Assembly: GCA_003516955.1 (NCBI GenBank)
Contig: DPBN01000363.1
Coordinates: forward strand, 1-7,147
Direction: 5' to 3'
Length of the DNA: 7,147 bases
Origin: Armatimonadota bacterium
Lineage (GTDB): Bacteria > Armatimonadota > Fimbriimonadia > Fimbriimonadales > Fimbriimonadaceae
Shown here: in pieces, positions 1 through 6,196 of the stretch
How positions within the stretch are numbered: position 1 is the first letter of the stretch
Layout: every line of letters starts with the position of its first letter
The notes under the pieces: generated by a model
What the model was told of the DNA's origin: nothing
Databases searched by the model: none
Seen by the model: the letters and a program-made list of their open reading frames with translations, nothing else
Translations under genes and position numbers: made by a program

Positions 1-95
1 CGCAGGCGATCCACGCAGTCCACAGCATCGCGCGGCACTATCCCGTCTGGTTTCTGCACCCCGCGCCTGCTCCGCAACCGCAGCCATGGCTCTGA
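1..95 (+). CDS. C-terminal end of an unidentified upstream gene (partial)
   Basis: The frame beginning at base 3 is open from the window edge to a TGA at 93-95 and encodes about 30 residues, with the stretch [14 protein letters not shown] followed by a proline/glutamine-rich tail ([11 protein letters not shown]). Third codon positions are mostly G or C in this frame, as in the confirmed genes, and less so in the other two frames. The stop lies 10 bases inside queF (ATG at 86), an overlap typical of genes in one operon. I do not recognise the family: queF neighbours are often other queuosine genes, but this tail shows no motif of QueC, QueD, QueE or a YhhQ-type transporter that I could defend. 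It could also be non-coding leader sequence. Confidence 0.4.
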   Translation, partial: QAIHAVHSIARHYPVWFLHPAPAPQPQPWL

Positions 96-430
96 TCGAC
101 ACCTTCCCCAATCCGGCGCCGCATCGGGACTATGTGATCACGCACGTTTGTCCCGAGTTCACCAGCGTCTGCCCCAAGACCGGCCAGCCGGACTTCGCCA
201 CGATCGAGCTCGAGTACATCCCGGACCAGCTGTGCATCGAGCTCAAGTCGCTCAAGCTGTACTACTTCTCGTTTCGGAACCAGGGCATCTTCTACGAGGC
301 CGTCGTGAACCGCCTCTTGGACGAGCTCGCGGAGGCCTGCCGCCCGAGGTGGATGCGGGTCACCGGTCGGTTCAACACGCGGGGTGGCATCCACTCGGTC
401 GTCGTGGCGGAGACCGGCAGAAGGACATGA
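86..430 (+). CDS. queF: NADPH-dependent 7-cyano-7-deazaguanine (preQ0) reductase, QueF short type
   Basis: The product is a 114-residue cytoplasmic enzyme that reduces the nitrile of preQ0 to the aminomethyl group of preQ1 with NADPH, in the pathway to queuosine in tRNA. The sequence has the unimodular QueF hallmarks: [18 protein letters not shown] (residues 22-39) with the nucleophilic Cys29 and Asp36, the family signature ELKSLKLY (52-59), then [11 protein letters not shown] (61-71) with a conserved Glu, and the RFNTRGG segment (95-101). It lacks the longer N-terminal arm of the Bacillus subtilis enzyme (about 165 residues), but the whole catalytic core is present and short forms are common. 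The ATG at 86 fits the alignment, since upstream in-frame codons do not resemble QueF. There is no clear Shine-Dalgarno; the start lies within the end of the preceding reading frame. The stop TGA (428-430) overlaps the hpt start as ATGA. Confidence 0.95.
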   Translation: MALIDTFPNPAPHRDYVITHVCPEFTSVCPKTGQPDFATIELEYIPDQLCIELKSLKLYYFSFRNQGIFYEAVVNRLLDELAEACRPRWMRVTGRFNTRGGIHSVVVAETGRRT

Positions 431-963
431 TCCAATCGATCCTGATCTCCGAGGCGCAGATCCAGGCGAAGCTCGACGAAATCGCCGAGCAGATCCGCGC
501 CGATTACGGCGACCGGCCTCTCCTTCTGCTGGCCGTGCTGAAGGGCAGCTTTCTGGTCGTCTCCGATCTGTGCCGACGCCTGGGCGACAACGTCACCGTG
601 GACTTCGTTCAGGTGAGCAGCTACGGCAACGGCCGCAAGTCGAGCGGCAACGTCCAGATCCGGAAGGACCTCGACATCAACATCGAAGGGCTGGACGTGC
701 TGATCGTCGAGGACATCGTCGACTCGGGCCAGACTCTGGATCACCTGCTGCAGATCCTGCGCACGCGCAACCCCAACTCCTTGAAGGTCTTCGCGCTTCT
801 GTCGAAGCCCACGGCCCGGGTGCTGCACGTCCCGCTGGACTACGTCGGGTTCGAGATCCCGGACGCATTTGTGGTAGGATATGGTCTAGACTTCGCAGAG
901 CGATACCGCAATCTGCGGGACATCGCCGTTCTGAGCGAAGACGAGTCTTCCCTAGCCCCCTGA
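427..963 (+). CDS. hpt: Hypoxanthine (guanine) phosphoribosyltransferase
   Basis: The product is a 178-residue cytoplasmic purine-salvage enzyme that transfers the ribose-phosphate of PRPP to hypoxanthine or guanine, giving IMP or GMP. Visible family elements are KGS (39-41, pyrophosphate-binding loop), the flexible-loop region [10 protein letters not shown], the 13-residue PRPP-binding motif [13 protein letters not shown] (91-103) with Glu95-Asp96 and Asp99, Lys127 (purine O6 contact) and [18 protein letters not shown] (138-155) around the base-binding pocket. Length is typical for bacterial Hpt. The start was chosen at ATG 427 because it gives the family N-terminus and overlaps the queF stop by 4 bases, which implies translational coupling; the frame stays open further upstream but that sequence is antisense-like shadow of queF. 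It is not beside tilS/ftsH, a common hpt neighbourhood. Preference for hypoxanthine over guanine or xanthine cannot be read from the sequence. Confidence 0.95.
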   Translation: MIQSILISEAQIQAKLDEIAEQIRADYGDRPLLLLAVLKGSFLVVSDLCRRLGDNVTVDFVQVSSYGNGRKSSGNVQIRKDLDINIEGLDVLIVEDIVDSGQTLDHLLQILRTRNPNSLKVFALLSKPTARVLHVPLDYVGFEIPDAFVVGYGLDFAERYRNLRDIAVLSEDESSLAP

Positions 964-1000
964 GGGCGCGCTCCGTTGAAGTCCGCTCCAGCCTCGCTCT

Positions 1001-1010
1001 GGTACACAGG
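1001..1010 (+). promoter_or_regulatory. Putative -10 element of a leaderless rho promoter (GGTACACAGG)
   Basis: The decamer GGTACACAGG sits 6 bases before the rho ATG and contains the -10-like hexamer TACACA (1003-1008), preceded by TGG, an extended -10 arrangement. A -10 in this position would start transcription at or just before the ATG. A TTGAAG at 976-981 resembles a -35 box but is 21 bases away, too far for standard spacing. The same decamer pattern occurs before two other genes here at the same distance. The GG at 1009-1010 could alternatively act as a minimal ribosome-binding core. Confidence 0.5.
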
Positions 1011-1016
1011 TCCGAT

Positions 1017-2399
1017 ATGAGCCATCAGTTCCGTCCACGCAAGTCGCAGGATGGCCAGTCCTCCCGCCGACGCGGTCGAAGCCGGGAGGGCCTGCCCAAG
1101 ACCGACAACCCTTCCGATCTCGAGCAGCTTCCGGAGATCGATTTCGCCTACTTCGACAGGATGGCGCCCACCGAGCTGCTGAAGGCCGCCAAGGCGGCCG
1201 ACGTGCCCACCAACCTGCCTCGGCACGAGGTGATCCACCAGCTGCTCATGAAGGCCAACGCGGAGGCCGGCGCGATCTACGGGTCGGGCATCCTGGAGAT
1301 GGTCAACGAGGGCTGGGGTTTCCTGCGCCAGCCGAGCTACGTCCCGACCCCGAACGACATCTACGTCTCCCAGTCCCAGATCAAGCGGTTCGGGCTGCGT
1401 CCGGGCGACATGGTGTTCGGCCTGATCCGCCCCCCGAAGGAGGGTGAGAAGTACCCGGGCATGCTGCGCGTCGAGTCCGCGAACGGCATCGGCGCCACTT
1501 CCCCGGAGATGCAGCACCGCAAGACGTTCGACTCGCTGACGCCGCTCCACCCGGAGGAGCGGTACGTCATGGAGACGACCTCGGACAACATCATCGCCCG
1601 CGTCATCGACCTCATCTCGCCCATCGGCAAGGGGCAGCGCGGGCTGATCGTCTCGCCACCGAAGGCCGGAAAGACGACGATCCTGAAGACGATCGCCAAC
1701 TCGATCACCAAGAACCACCCCGAGGCGTACCTGATGGTGCTGCTGGTGGACGAGCGCCCCGAAGAGGTCACCGACTTCCGCCGATCGGTGCGTGGCCAGG
1801 TGGTCAGCTCCACGTTCGACGAGCCGCCGGAGAACCACATGAGGGTCGCGGACCTCTGCCTGGAGCAGGCCAAGCGGCTGGTCGAGGCCGGAAACGACGT
1901 CGTGATCCTGCTGGACTCTCTCACGAGGCTCTCCCGCGCGAGCAACCTCACCATCAACCCCTCCGGGCGCACGCTGTCGGGCGGTCTGGACCCCTCGGCG
2001 CTCTACCGACCTCGGAGGTTCTTCGGGGCAGCCCGCAACATCGAGGAGGGAGGCTCGCTCACCGTCATCGCCACCGCGCTGGTGGACACCGGAAGCCGCA
2101 TGGACGACGCGATCTTCGAGGAGTTCAAGGGCACCGGCAACATGGAGATCGTGCTGGACCGCGACCTCGCCGAGAGACGCATCTGGCCCGCCATCGACGT
2201 CAAGCGCAGCTCGACCCGCCACGAGGAGAAGCTGTTCCGGCCCGGAGAGATGGAGGCCATCGTCCAGCTGCATCGTCTCCTGGCCAACCAGAAGGACTCC
2301 ATCGAGGCCACGGAGTCGCTCATCCGTCTGCTAAAGCGGACCCCCGACAACGCGTCCTTCCTGGAGAGCGTCATCCAGCGCACCAGGGCGACCGTGTAG
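1017..2399 (+). CDS. rho: Transcription termination factor Rho
   Basis: The product is a 460-residue RNA-dependent ATPase/helicase that works as a homohexamer and ends transcription of untranslated RNA. Order of parts: a short basic Arg/Ser-rich lead (1-30); the Rho N-terminal helical domain, APTELLKAAKAAD onward (about 50-85); the cold-shock-like primary RNA-binding domain from GSGILE (89-94) through EGWGFLR and DIYVSQSQIKRFGLRPGD; then the RecA-type ATPase. Walker A is SPPKAGKTT (213-221), the LVDERPEEVT segment follows, and Walker B is DVVILLDS (294-301) with Asp300. The Q-loop region (NPSGRTLSGG) and R-loop region (VDTGSRMDD, Arg in place of the E. coli Lys) are intact, as is FKGTGNMEIVLDR. 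There is no large disordered insertion of the actinobacterial kind. ATG 1017 was chosen because the frame upstream overlaps hpt and does not look like Rho. There is no strong Shine-Dalgarno; initiation may be leaderless. The BFN gene follows after 18 bases. Confidence 0.97.
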   Translation: MSHQFRPRKSQDGQSSRRRGRSREGLPKTDNPSDLEQLPEIDFAYFDRMAPTELLKAAKAADVPTNLPRHEVIHQLLMKANAEAGAIYGSGILEMVNEGWGFLRQPSYVPTPNDIYVSQSQIKRFGLRPGDMVFGLIRPPKEGEKYPGMLRVESANGIGATSPEMQHRKTFDSLTPLHPEERYVMETTSDNIIARVIDLISPIGKGQRGLIVSPPKAGKTTILKTIANSITKNHPEAYLMVLLVDERPEEVTDFRRSVRGQVVSSTFDEPPENHMRVADLCLEQAKRLVEAGNDVVILLDSLTRLSRASNLTINPSGRTLSGGLDPSALYRPRRFFGAARNIEEGGSLTVIATALVDTGSRMDDAIFEEFKGTGNMEIVLDRDLAERRIWPAIDVKRSSTRHEEKLFRPGEMEAIVQLHRLLANQKDSIEATESLIRLLKRTPDNASFLESVIQRTRATV

Positions 2400-2403
2400 C
2401 GGG

Positions 2404-2411
2404 GGTATCTT
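2404..2411 (+). promoter_or_regulatory. Possible -10 element ahead of the BFN gene (GGTATCTT)
   Basis: GGTATCTT, holding the hexamer TATCTT (2406-2411), lies in the 18-base gap between rho and the BFN gene, 6 bases before ATG 2418. It resembles the elements before the other genes in this window but is 2 bases closer to the start codon. No purine-rich ribosome-binding site is visible in the gap. It may give the BFN gene its own short or leaderless transcript in addition to readthrough from rho. No -35 box is visible. Confidence 0.3.
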
Positions 2412-2417
2412 ACGGCC

Positions 2418-2921
2418 ATGCCGGACGATCCTGAAGATCGCGAAGAGCCCGACAACCTCGACGAGCCGCCGTCGTTCTTCCGGTTCGACGGCGAGGAGCC
2501 GGAGCGCGAGGAGGTCTCCTACGGGGACCCCGTGGAGGTGACGGTTGAGGGCGTCTATCAGGCGGAGACCGGCAACAAGGTCGCGCAGTTCGTCGTTCTC
2601 ACCGACGGCACGCGCAAGCTGCCGATCGCGATCGGGCCCTTCGAGGCCCAGTCAATCGCGATGGCGCTGGAGGGCGAGCGGCCGGACCGCCCCATCACGC
2701 ACGACTTCATCAAGAATCTTCTGGAGCGGCTCGGGGTCACCGTCGACCGCGTGCTCATCGACGACCTCTGGAGCGACGTGTTCTACGCCAAGCTCGTCCT
2801 CCATACGGAGAAGGACGAGATCGAGGTCGATGTGCGCCCCTCCGACGCCATCGCAGTCGGCCTGCGCTGCAACGCCCCGATCTTCGTCCTCGAGGGGATC
2901 TTGGACTCCGGATTCGCCTGA
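2418..2921 (+). CDS. Bifunctional nuclease family protein (BFN/DUF151 domain)
   Basis: The product is a 167-residue protein with one BFN (DUF151) domain, about residues 37-165. Conserved stretches are RKLPIAIGPFEAQSIAMALEG (in part, 66-86), RPITHDFIKNLLERLG (91-106), FYAKLVL (122-128) and VDVRPSDAIAVGLRCNAPIFV (138-158). The family is named after a plant protein reported to degrade both RNA and DNA; in most bacteria the activity and role have not been established. The first 36 residues form a strongly acidic, proline-containing extension (many Asp and Glu) that is not part of the domain, may be disordered and has no signal-peptide character, so the protein should be cytoplasmic. It follows rho by 18 bases on the same strand, so cotranscription is likely. 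Its TGA stop lies within the left arm of a 9-bp hairpin shared with the convergent elbB gene. Domain call is confident; nuclease function is inferred. Confidence 0.88.
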   Translation: MPDDPEDREEPDNLDEPPSFFRFDGEEPEREEVSYGDPVEVTVEGVYQAETGNKVAQFVVLTDGTRKLPIAIGPFEAQSIAMALEGERPDRPITHDFIKNLLERLGVTVDRVLIDDLWSDVFYAKLVLHTEKDEIEVDVRPSDAIAVGLRCNAPIFVLEGILDSGFA

Positions 2922-2937
2922 TCGAGCCGATCAGGCG
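2915..2937. terminator. Palindromic hairpin containing the stop codons of two convergent genes
   Basis: CGCCTGATC (2915-2923) and GATCAGGCG (2929-2937) are perfect reverse complements separated by GAGCC, giving a 9-bp stem with a 5-base loop on either strand. The BFN stop (TGA, 2919-2921) lies in the left arm and the elbB stop (TCA on the + strand, 2931-2933) in the right arm. The position, symmetric between convergent genes, fits a bidirectional terminator or a 3'-end stabilising hairpin. No T-run follows on either side, so it is not a textbook intrinsic terminator. Confidence 0.65.
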
Positions 2938-3572
2938 CGGCCGGCCAGCATGGCGTCGACAACTGCCTGCGCGTCGTCGGCGATCTGGGCCACCGTGGAA
3001 GGCAGCATGTAGCACGGAGCCGTGAACACGCGGTTCCGCTCGTCCGACACGGCGCGACCGTGGTCGCTCGGTTCGTGCTTTCCGCCCATCTTCTCGATGG
3101 CGGCCGCCGTCTCGACGTCGTGCCCCACCGTCACCTTGGCTCCCAGCACCTTGGCGAGCAAAACCGGAGCGATGCAGAGCGCACCGATCGGCTTGCCGAG
3201 GCGGTGGGTGTCGCGGATCGCCCGCTCCACTTCCGTCAGCACGCGCATCGCGGCGCCGTCGGTGGCGAAGGTGCACAGGTTCTTCGCGGCTCCGAAGCCC
3301 CCCGGAAACAGCAGCCCGTCGTGCTCCTCAGCCCTGTACTCCGCCAGCGGGAGGATCTCGCCCCTGGCCAGGCGGGCGGCCTCCACCAGCACGCTCCGCC
3401 GCGTTCCATCGGGCCTCTTCGTAAGATGGTCGATCGTCTCGAACTCCACGTCCGGCGCGAAGAAGCGGCACTCCCCGCCCCGCCGGGCGACCGCCAGCAT
3501 GCAGGCTACCGCCTCGTGGATCTCCGATCCGTCGAAGACGCCGCAACCAGAAAGAACGATCGCGATCCTCAT
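2931..3572 (-). CDS. elbB: ElbB-type DJ-1/PfpI family protein (isoprenoid biosynthesis glyoxalase ElbB)
   Basis: The product has 213 residues and matches the ElbB (sigma cross-reacting protein 27A) subgroup of the DJ-1/PfpI superfamily: LSGCGVFDGSEIHEAV (7-22), the FAPD and IDHLT segments (38-51), VLVEAARLARGEI (61-73), PGGFGAAKNL (90-99) and the nucleophile-elbow segment GALCIAP with Cys133 (130-136). Glu17 in GSEIHE is placed like the active-site acid of DJ-1 relatives. E. coli ElbB is linked to isoprenoid synthesis by genetics and has been described as a weak glyoxalase; its true substrate is unsettled. Length is normal, and no signal peptide is seen, so it should be cytoplasmic. The ATG at 3572 is well supported by an AGGAGG Shine-Dalgarno 8 bases upstream (3581-3586). 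It is transcribed alone, convergent with the BFN gene (9 bases between them) and divergent from the SRPBCC gene. Confidence 0.93.
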   Translation of the reverse strand: MRIAIVLSGCGVFDGSEIHEAVACMLAVARRGGECRFFAPDVEFETIDHLTKRPDGTRRSVLVEAARLARGEILPLAEYRAEEHDGLLFPGGFGAAKNLCTFATDGAAMRVLTEVERAIRDTHRLGKPIGALCIAPVLLAKVLGAKVTVGHDVETAAAIEKMGGKHEPSDHGRAVSDERNRVFTAPCYMLPSTVAQIADDAQAVVDAMLAGRA

Positions 3573-3580
3573 CGCCTACA

Positions 3581-3599
3581 CCTCCTCTGCAACGTTATA
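3581..3599 (-). promoter_or_regulatory. elbB ribosome-binding site and -10 box
   Basis: Reading the minus strand, a perfect AGGAGG (3586 down to 3581) lies 8 bases before the elbB ATG, and TATAAC (3599 down to 3594), in the context CGGTATAACG, resembles a -10 box. A transcript from it would have a leader of roughly 14-16 bases carrying the Shine-Dalgarno. No recognisable -35 hexamer sits 16-18 bases further up. This is the only conventional leadered promoter and ribosome-binding arrangement I find at the head of a transcript in the window. Confidence 0.6.
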
Positions 3600-3653
3600 C
3601 CGGGACTGCTGGCCTGATGGTCCCTCCCCAGCGCCATGCCCGGGGCGATACGA

Positions 3654-3663
3654 GGTACTCTGG
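3654..3663 (+). promoter_or_regulatory. Putative -10 element of a leaderless promoter for the SRPBCC gene (GGTACTCTGG)
   Basis: GGTACTCTGG lies exactly 6 bases before ATG 3670 and holds the -10-like hexamer TACTCT (3656-3661), placing a start site at about the A of the ATG. It differs from the rho element (GGTACACAGG) only by A/T exchanges at two positions. No -35 hexamer is evident 16-18 bases upstream. A GAGG at 3652-3655 is about 14 bases from the ATG, too far to be a good ribosome-binding site. Confidence 0.5.
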
Positions 3664-3669
3664 TATGGG

Positions 3670-4206
3670 ATGGTCACCCAAGTTCCCAAACGTCCGGCAG
3701 GCAAGCCTGTCCACGTGTGCCTCGACTACGGCGTTGAGATCGACGCGCCGATCGGACGGGTGTGGAAGGCGACCTCCACCACCGACGGGCTCCGCCTTTG
3801 GTACTCTGAGACCGCGGTGATCGAGGAAGGCATCGGAGGGAGGCTCTACTGGGGCGACCCCAAGAGCACGCCGAAGGACCAGAACCTCATCAGCAAGGTC
3901 GTCTGCATGGACCCTCAGAGGCTCCTGCTGCTCAAGGCACTCCATCTGCCCAGCACCATGCCGAACCGCCGCGCGGCGAGGGGCGTTTGGAGCGCGATCT
4001 ACCTTTCCCCGCTGCCGGGCGAGCGCACCCTGGTGGAGGTGCGGTGCCTCACCACGTGCGACCCGCGTTCGTTCGCCGCCCTGGCGGAGTCCATGCGCGA
4101 ATCCGCCAAGCGGTCTCTCGAGCGCCTGAAGATCGCCCTCGAGAGCTCACAGGTACCAGTCGATGGGGACGGCGACCTTGAGGATGAGGCGGCTCTGGAA
4201 GGTTGA
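3670..4206 (+). CDS. SRPBCC domain-containing protein (AHSA1/START-like)
   Basis: The product is a 178-residue cytoplasmic protein. Residues about 16-156 match the SRPBCC helix-grip fold of the AHSA1 type: VCLDYGVEIDAPIGRVWKATSTTDGLRLWY at the first strand and helices (given in part), then a strand with GGRLYWGDP (56-64), VVCMDPQRLLLL (77-88), ERTLVEVRC (118-126) and the long C-terminal helix around AALAESMRESAKRSLERLKIALE (136-158 approx.). Members bind hydrophobic ligands or act as chaperone-activator-like proteins; this one's ligand is unknown. The ATG at 3670 was chosen because the domain starts soon after and the open frame upstream is the antisense of elbB. Residues 160-178, an acidic tail, are encoded entirely in the overlap with the end of the convergent barrel gene, and lie beyond the domain, suggesting that an older stop was lost. 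No signal peptide or membrane segment is present. Confidence 0.85.
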   Translation: MVTQVPKRPAGKPVHVCLDYGVEIDAPIGRVWKATSTTDGLRLWYSETAVIEEGIGGRLYWGDPKSTPKDQNLISKVVCMDPQRLLLLKALHLPSTMPNRRAARGVWSAIYLSPLPGERTLVEVRCLTTCDPRSFAALAESMRESAKRSLERLKIALESSQVPVDGDGDLEDEAALEG

Positions 4207-6099
4207 GGCGTTCGGGTCGCCGAGAACGACGAAGTACTCCATGCCGCGGTTGCCGCTCTGCCGGAAGGCGAGGTACGCGTTGGTGTCGTCGTCGGCCCTC
4301 ACCAGACGGCCGCTCACCGACTGGTCGTGGCCCAAGTCCCACGTGGCGCTGAAGATGGTCTGCTCCCGCACTCCGTCCTGCTGGACCCACTGGTGGCGAA
4401 AGCTCAGCTGCAGGCGCTGCCAGGGCCGATAGAGGAAGCTCGCGACCACCGTCTGATAGTCCGACCCGCCGAGCCGCCCGCCGACACAGTCGAGCTGCCA
4501 CCTGCGGTAGGGATCCCGGCGCGGCTTCTCGATGCTGACGCGGAAGGTCTCGTCGTCGAACTCGAAGTAGGTTCCTTTCGTGTACGTGAGGTCCAGATCC
4601 AGTCCGTCCTGCCAGGTGGTGGAAGTCGACAGTTGCAGGTTGTCGCGATAGCGATCGCCGCCGAACGTGGTGTACGACACTCCGGAGAGCGTCAAGCCGG
4701 CCTCGGATAGGCCGTGCCGGCGCGTGGGCCTGGTATAGTCGACCCTCCAGTTCGCGCCCTTCAGGTCCTGCTCCGGCGAGAAACCCACCCTCGGGAAGAA
4801 GTCCGGCGACACCTCGACGTACTCCCCGTAGGCGCTGAGCCCACCGCCCGAGTAGAAGCCGCCGACGTTCGTCCGCTGGCCGTAGCCGCGCTCCGAATCG
4901 TCCGTCAGCATCGTGCCAAAGTACAGGTTGGTCGCGCCGACCAATCGGTTGACCTGAACCATCGCCGCCCGGTGGTCGTTCGCGTCGCCGTCCTGCAGCA
5001 CCGCGCCGATGTTGACGTTGGTCTTGTCGTCGAACCTCCTTCCGACCCCGGCGACGAACAGCGTCTCCTCGCCGAAGGTGGAGAGCCCCAGCGCCGAAAC
5101 GGTGGTCTTGGCGTCCGCCTTGCCGAACACCTTCGCACCGACGTCGAAGCTCCCCACCCTCTGGCTGGCGAAGATCTTCTGGTCGTTGCCCATCTTCAGG
5201 TACTCCGCGCCCTCCAGGAAGAACGGCCGCGACTCGTTGGTCAGGCGCTGGAAGTAGCTGAAGTCCAGGCTGAGGATGTCGTTCTCGATGTTCCGGAAAT
5301 CAGGCCGAACGGTGGCGATCGCCTCCAGCGTTCCGGTCAGCGACATCTTGGCGTCGAGCCCGCCGTCCAGAACGCCCGCCTCGTCCTCGTAGCCGGCATA
5401 GAGGAACGGCAGCAGCTTCATGGCCCGTCTCCGGTCCACCGGAGGAATCCGCACACCCTCCCAGCGCGCCATGTTCCCCACCTGGCCGTTGCGGGTGTCG
5501 CACCAACGATAGGTCCGCTGGTCGCGCGACACGTACCGGTAGACGTTGATGCGCACCGTGCGCGGGCCTGCCTCTGGAAGCCGCAGAATCTCCCAAGGGA
5601 TCCGGGCCTCGACCTCCCAGCCCTTCTCGGTCCGCCGACCCTTGGCGGCGATCTCGCCCACCCACTCCCTCTTGGGGGCACGACCGCCGGCGATGCGGAT
5701 CGCGGTACCGCCTGACGCGTTCATTTCGAACTCGTTGAAGTCGGCGAGCGTGCCGAACGGGTCGATCACCACGCCCACGAGGTCGTTGCCCTTCAGGTTG
5801 GCGTTGTTGCGGTACTCGTCGGCCTTGATCTTCCCCGGCGTGGGGTCGTCGGCCTGGGCAGCGAAGTACACGTACCGGTCGTCGTAGCCGATCCAGAAGC
5901 GGGTCGCGTACGGCTCCGGCGAACCGGTCTCGGCGTCGTGCAACCCCGAGCCGCTCGCGGCCTCCGCCCACTCCTCCTCCAGAACCGTTCCGTCCAGGTT
6001 CGGCGGAGTGGACAACCGGCCGCCCGCGAGCTCCTGCCGCCCAGCAGCGGCCAAGGAACCCGCCAAGCAGGTGAACGCAAGAACCAAAGACCAGCGCAC
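4147..6099 (-). CDS. Exported CBM9-like plus DUF5916 beta-barrel protein
   Basis: The product has 650 residues. A signal peptide covers residues 1-19 (Arg2, hydrophobic core LVLAF, AAA before a probable cleavage at 19/20; no lipobox Cys). Residues about 29-215 resemble the carbohydrate-binding family 9 fold, with LDGTVLEEEWAEA (35-47), YDDRYVYFAAQADD (72-85), FNEFEMNASG (121-130) and GWEVEARIPWEILRL (160-174). The DUF5916 region follows, with its characteristic PDFRNIEND (266-274) and RPFFLEGAEY (291-300), and then alternating polar/aromatic strands to a last strand ending in PIDWYL, like outer-membrane barrels. It is probably an outer-membrane or exported protein; function and ligand in this family are not known, and carbohydrate binding is only suggested by the N-terminal fold. 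The start is GTG 6099: an in-frame TAA lies 9 bases upstream (6109-6111) and the signal peptide begins directly at it. No Shine-Dalgarno is present. Its 3' end overlaps the SRPBCC gene by 60 bases. Confidence 0.88.
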   Translation of the reverse strand: MRWSLVLAFTCLAGSLAAAGRQELAGGRLSTPPNLDGTVLEEEWAEAASGSGLHDAETGSPEPYATRFWIGYDDRYVYFAAQADDPTPGKIKADEYRNNANLKGNDLVGVVIDPFGTLADFNEFEMNASGGTAIRIAGGRAPKREWVGEIAAKGRRTEKGWEVEARIPWEILRLPEAGPRTVRINVYRYVSRDQRTYRWCDTRNGQVGNMARWEGVRIPPVDRRRAMKLLPFLYAGYEDEAGVLDGGLDAKMSLTGTLEAIATVRPDFRNIENDILSLDFSYFQRLTNESRPFFLEGAEYLKMGNDQKIFASQRVGSFDVGAKVFGKADAKTTVSALGLSTFGEETLFVAGVGRRFDDKTNVNIGAVLQDGDANDHRAAMVQVNRLVGATNLYFGTMLTDDSERGYGQRTNVGGFYSGGGLSAYGEYVEVSPDFFPRVGFSPEQDLKGANWRVDYTRPTRRHGLSEAGLTLSGVSYTTFGGDRYRDNLQLSTSTTWQDGLDLDLTYTKGTYFEFDDETFRVSIEKPRRDPYRRWQLDCVGGRLGGSDYQTVVASFLYRPWQRLQLSFRHQWVQQDGVREQTIFSATWDLGHDQSVSGRLVRADDDTNAYLAFRQSGNRGMEYFVVLGDPNASTFQSRLILKVAVPIDWYL

Positions 6100-6105
6100 C
6101 GGAGG

Positions 6106-6115
6106 TCTTTATACT
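6106..6115 (-). promoter_or_regulatory. Putative -10 element of a leaderless promoter for the DUF5916 gene (AGTATAAAGA)
   Basis: On the minus strand AGTATAAAGA precedes the GTG start (6099) by exactly 6 bases (CCTCCG), with the hexamer TATAAA at 6113-6108. The bases between it and the start are pyrimidine-rich, the opposite of a Shine-Dalgarno. Since the GTG cannot be moved upstream (TAA at 6109-6111, within this element), transcription from it would begin at about the GTG. No -35 hexamer is visible at standard distance. Confidence 0.55.
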
Positions 6116-6180
6116 CCGATCTGGCCGCTCTCCGCTGGCGGCTCTGCTCCGGGCGTCCGAGGTCCCGACCCGTCGCGACG

Positions 6181-6190
6181 GGTACACTGG
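6181..6190 (+). promoter_or_regulatory. Putative -10 element of a leaderless promoter for the small membrane-protein gene (GGTACACTGG)
   Basis: GGTACACTGG lies exactly 6 bases before the GTG at 6197 and contains TACACT (6183-6188). It differs by one base from the rho element and by one from the SRPBCC-gene element. It supports the choice of GTG 6197 as the start. The 97-base gap between the two divergent start codons (6100-6196) therefore holds two back-to-back promoters, with -10 boxes about 70 bases apart. TGGGG at 6188-6192 could alternatively serve as a weak ribosome-binding site. Confidence 0.5.
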
Positions 6191-6196
6191 GGTCTC

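Noticed and set aside
86..430. QueF being N-terminally truncated
   Set aside because: It is about 50 residues shorter than the B. subtilis enzyme, but all catalytic and signature motifs are present and short QueF forms are common; upstream in-frame codons are not QueF-like.
955..967. Short hairpin GCCC-CCTGA-GGGC at the hpt stop as an intrinsic terminator
   Set aside because: The stem is only 4 bp and no T-run follows, so it is too weak to call.
840..2273. A 477-codon open frame on the minus strand opposite rho
   Set aside because: It is the mirror of the GC-rich third positions of rho; its product is compositionally biased (Arg, Val, Asp, Gly) with no recognisable domain, while the + strand encodes a fully conserved Rho.
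3022..3669. Upstream extension of the SRPBCC reading frame
   Set aside because: The frame is open but runs antisense through elbB, whose conserved residues and Shine-Dalgarno settle the coding strand. The SRPBCC domain begins just after ATG 3670.
4714..5715. A 333-codon open frame on the plus strand opposite the DUF5916 gene
   Set aside because: It has biased composition and no motifs; the minus strand encodes the DUF5916 signatures and a signal peptide. It is an antisense shadow.
6008..6196. Upstream extension of the small membrane-protein frame
   Set aside because: It overlaps the signal-peptide end of the barrel gene in antisense, is Arg/Pro-rich and would put the promoter-like GGTACACTGG inside the gene; GTG 6197 gives a compact two-helix protein.
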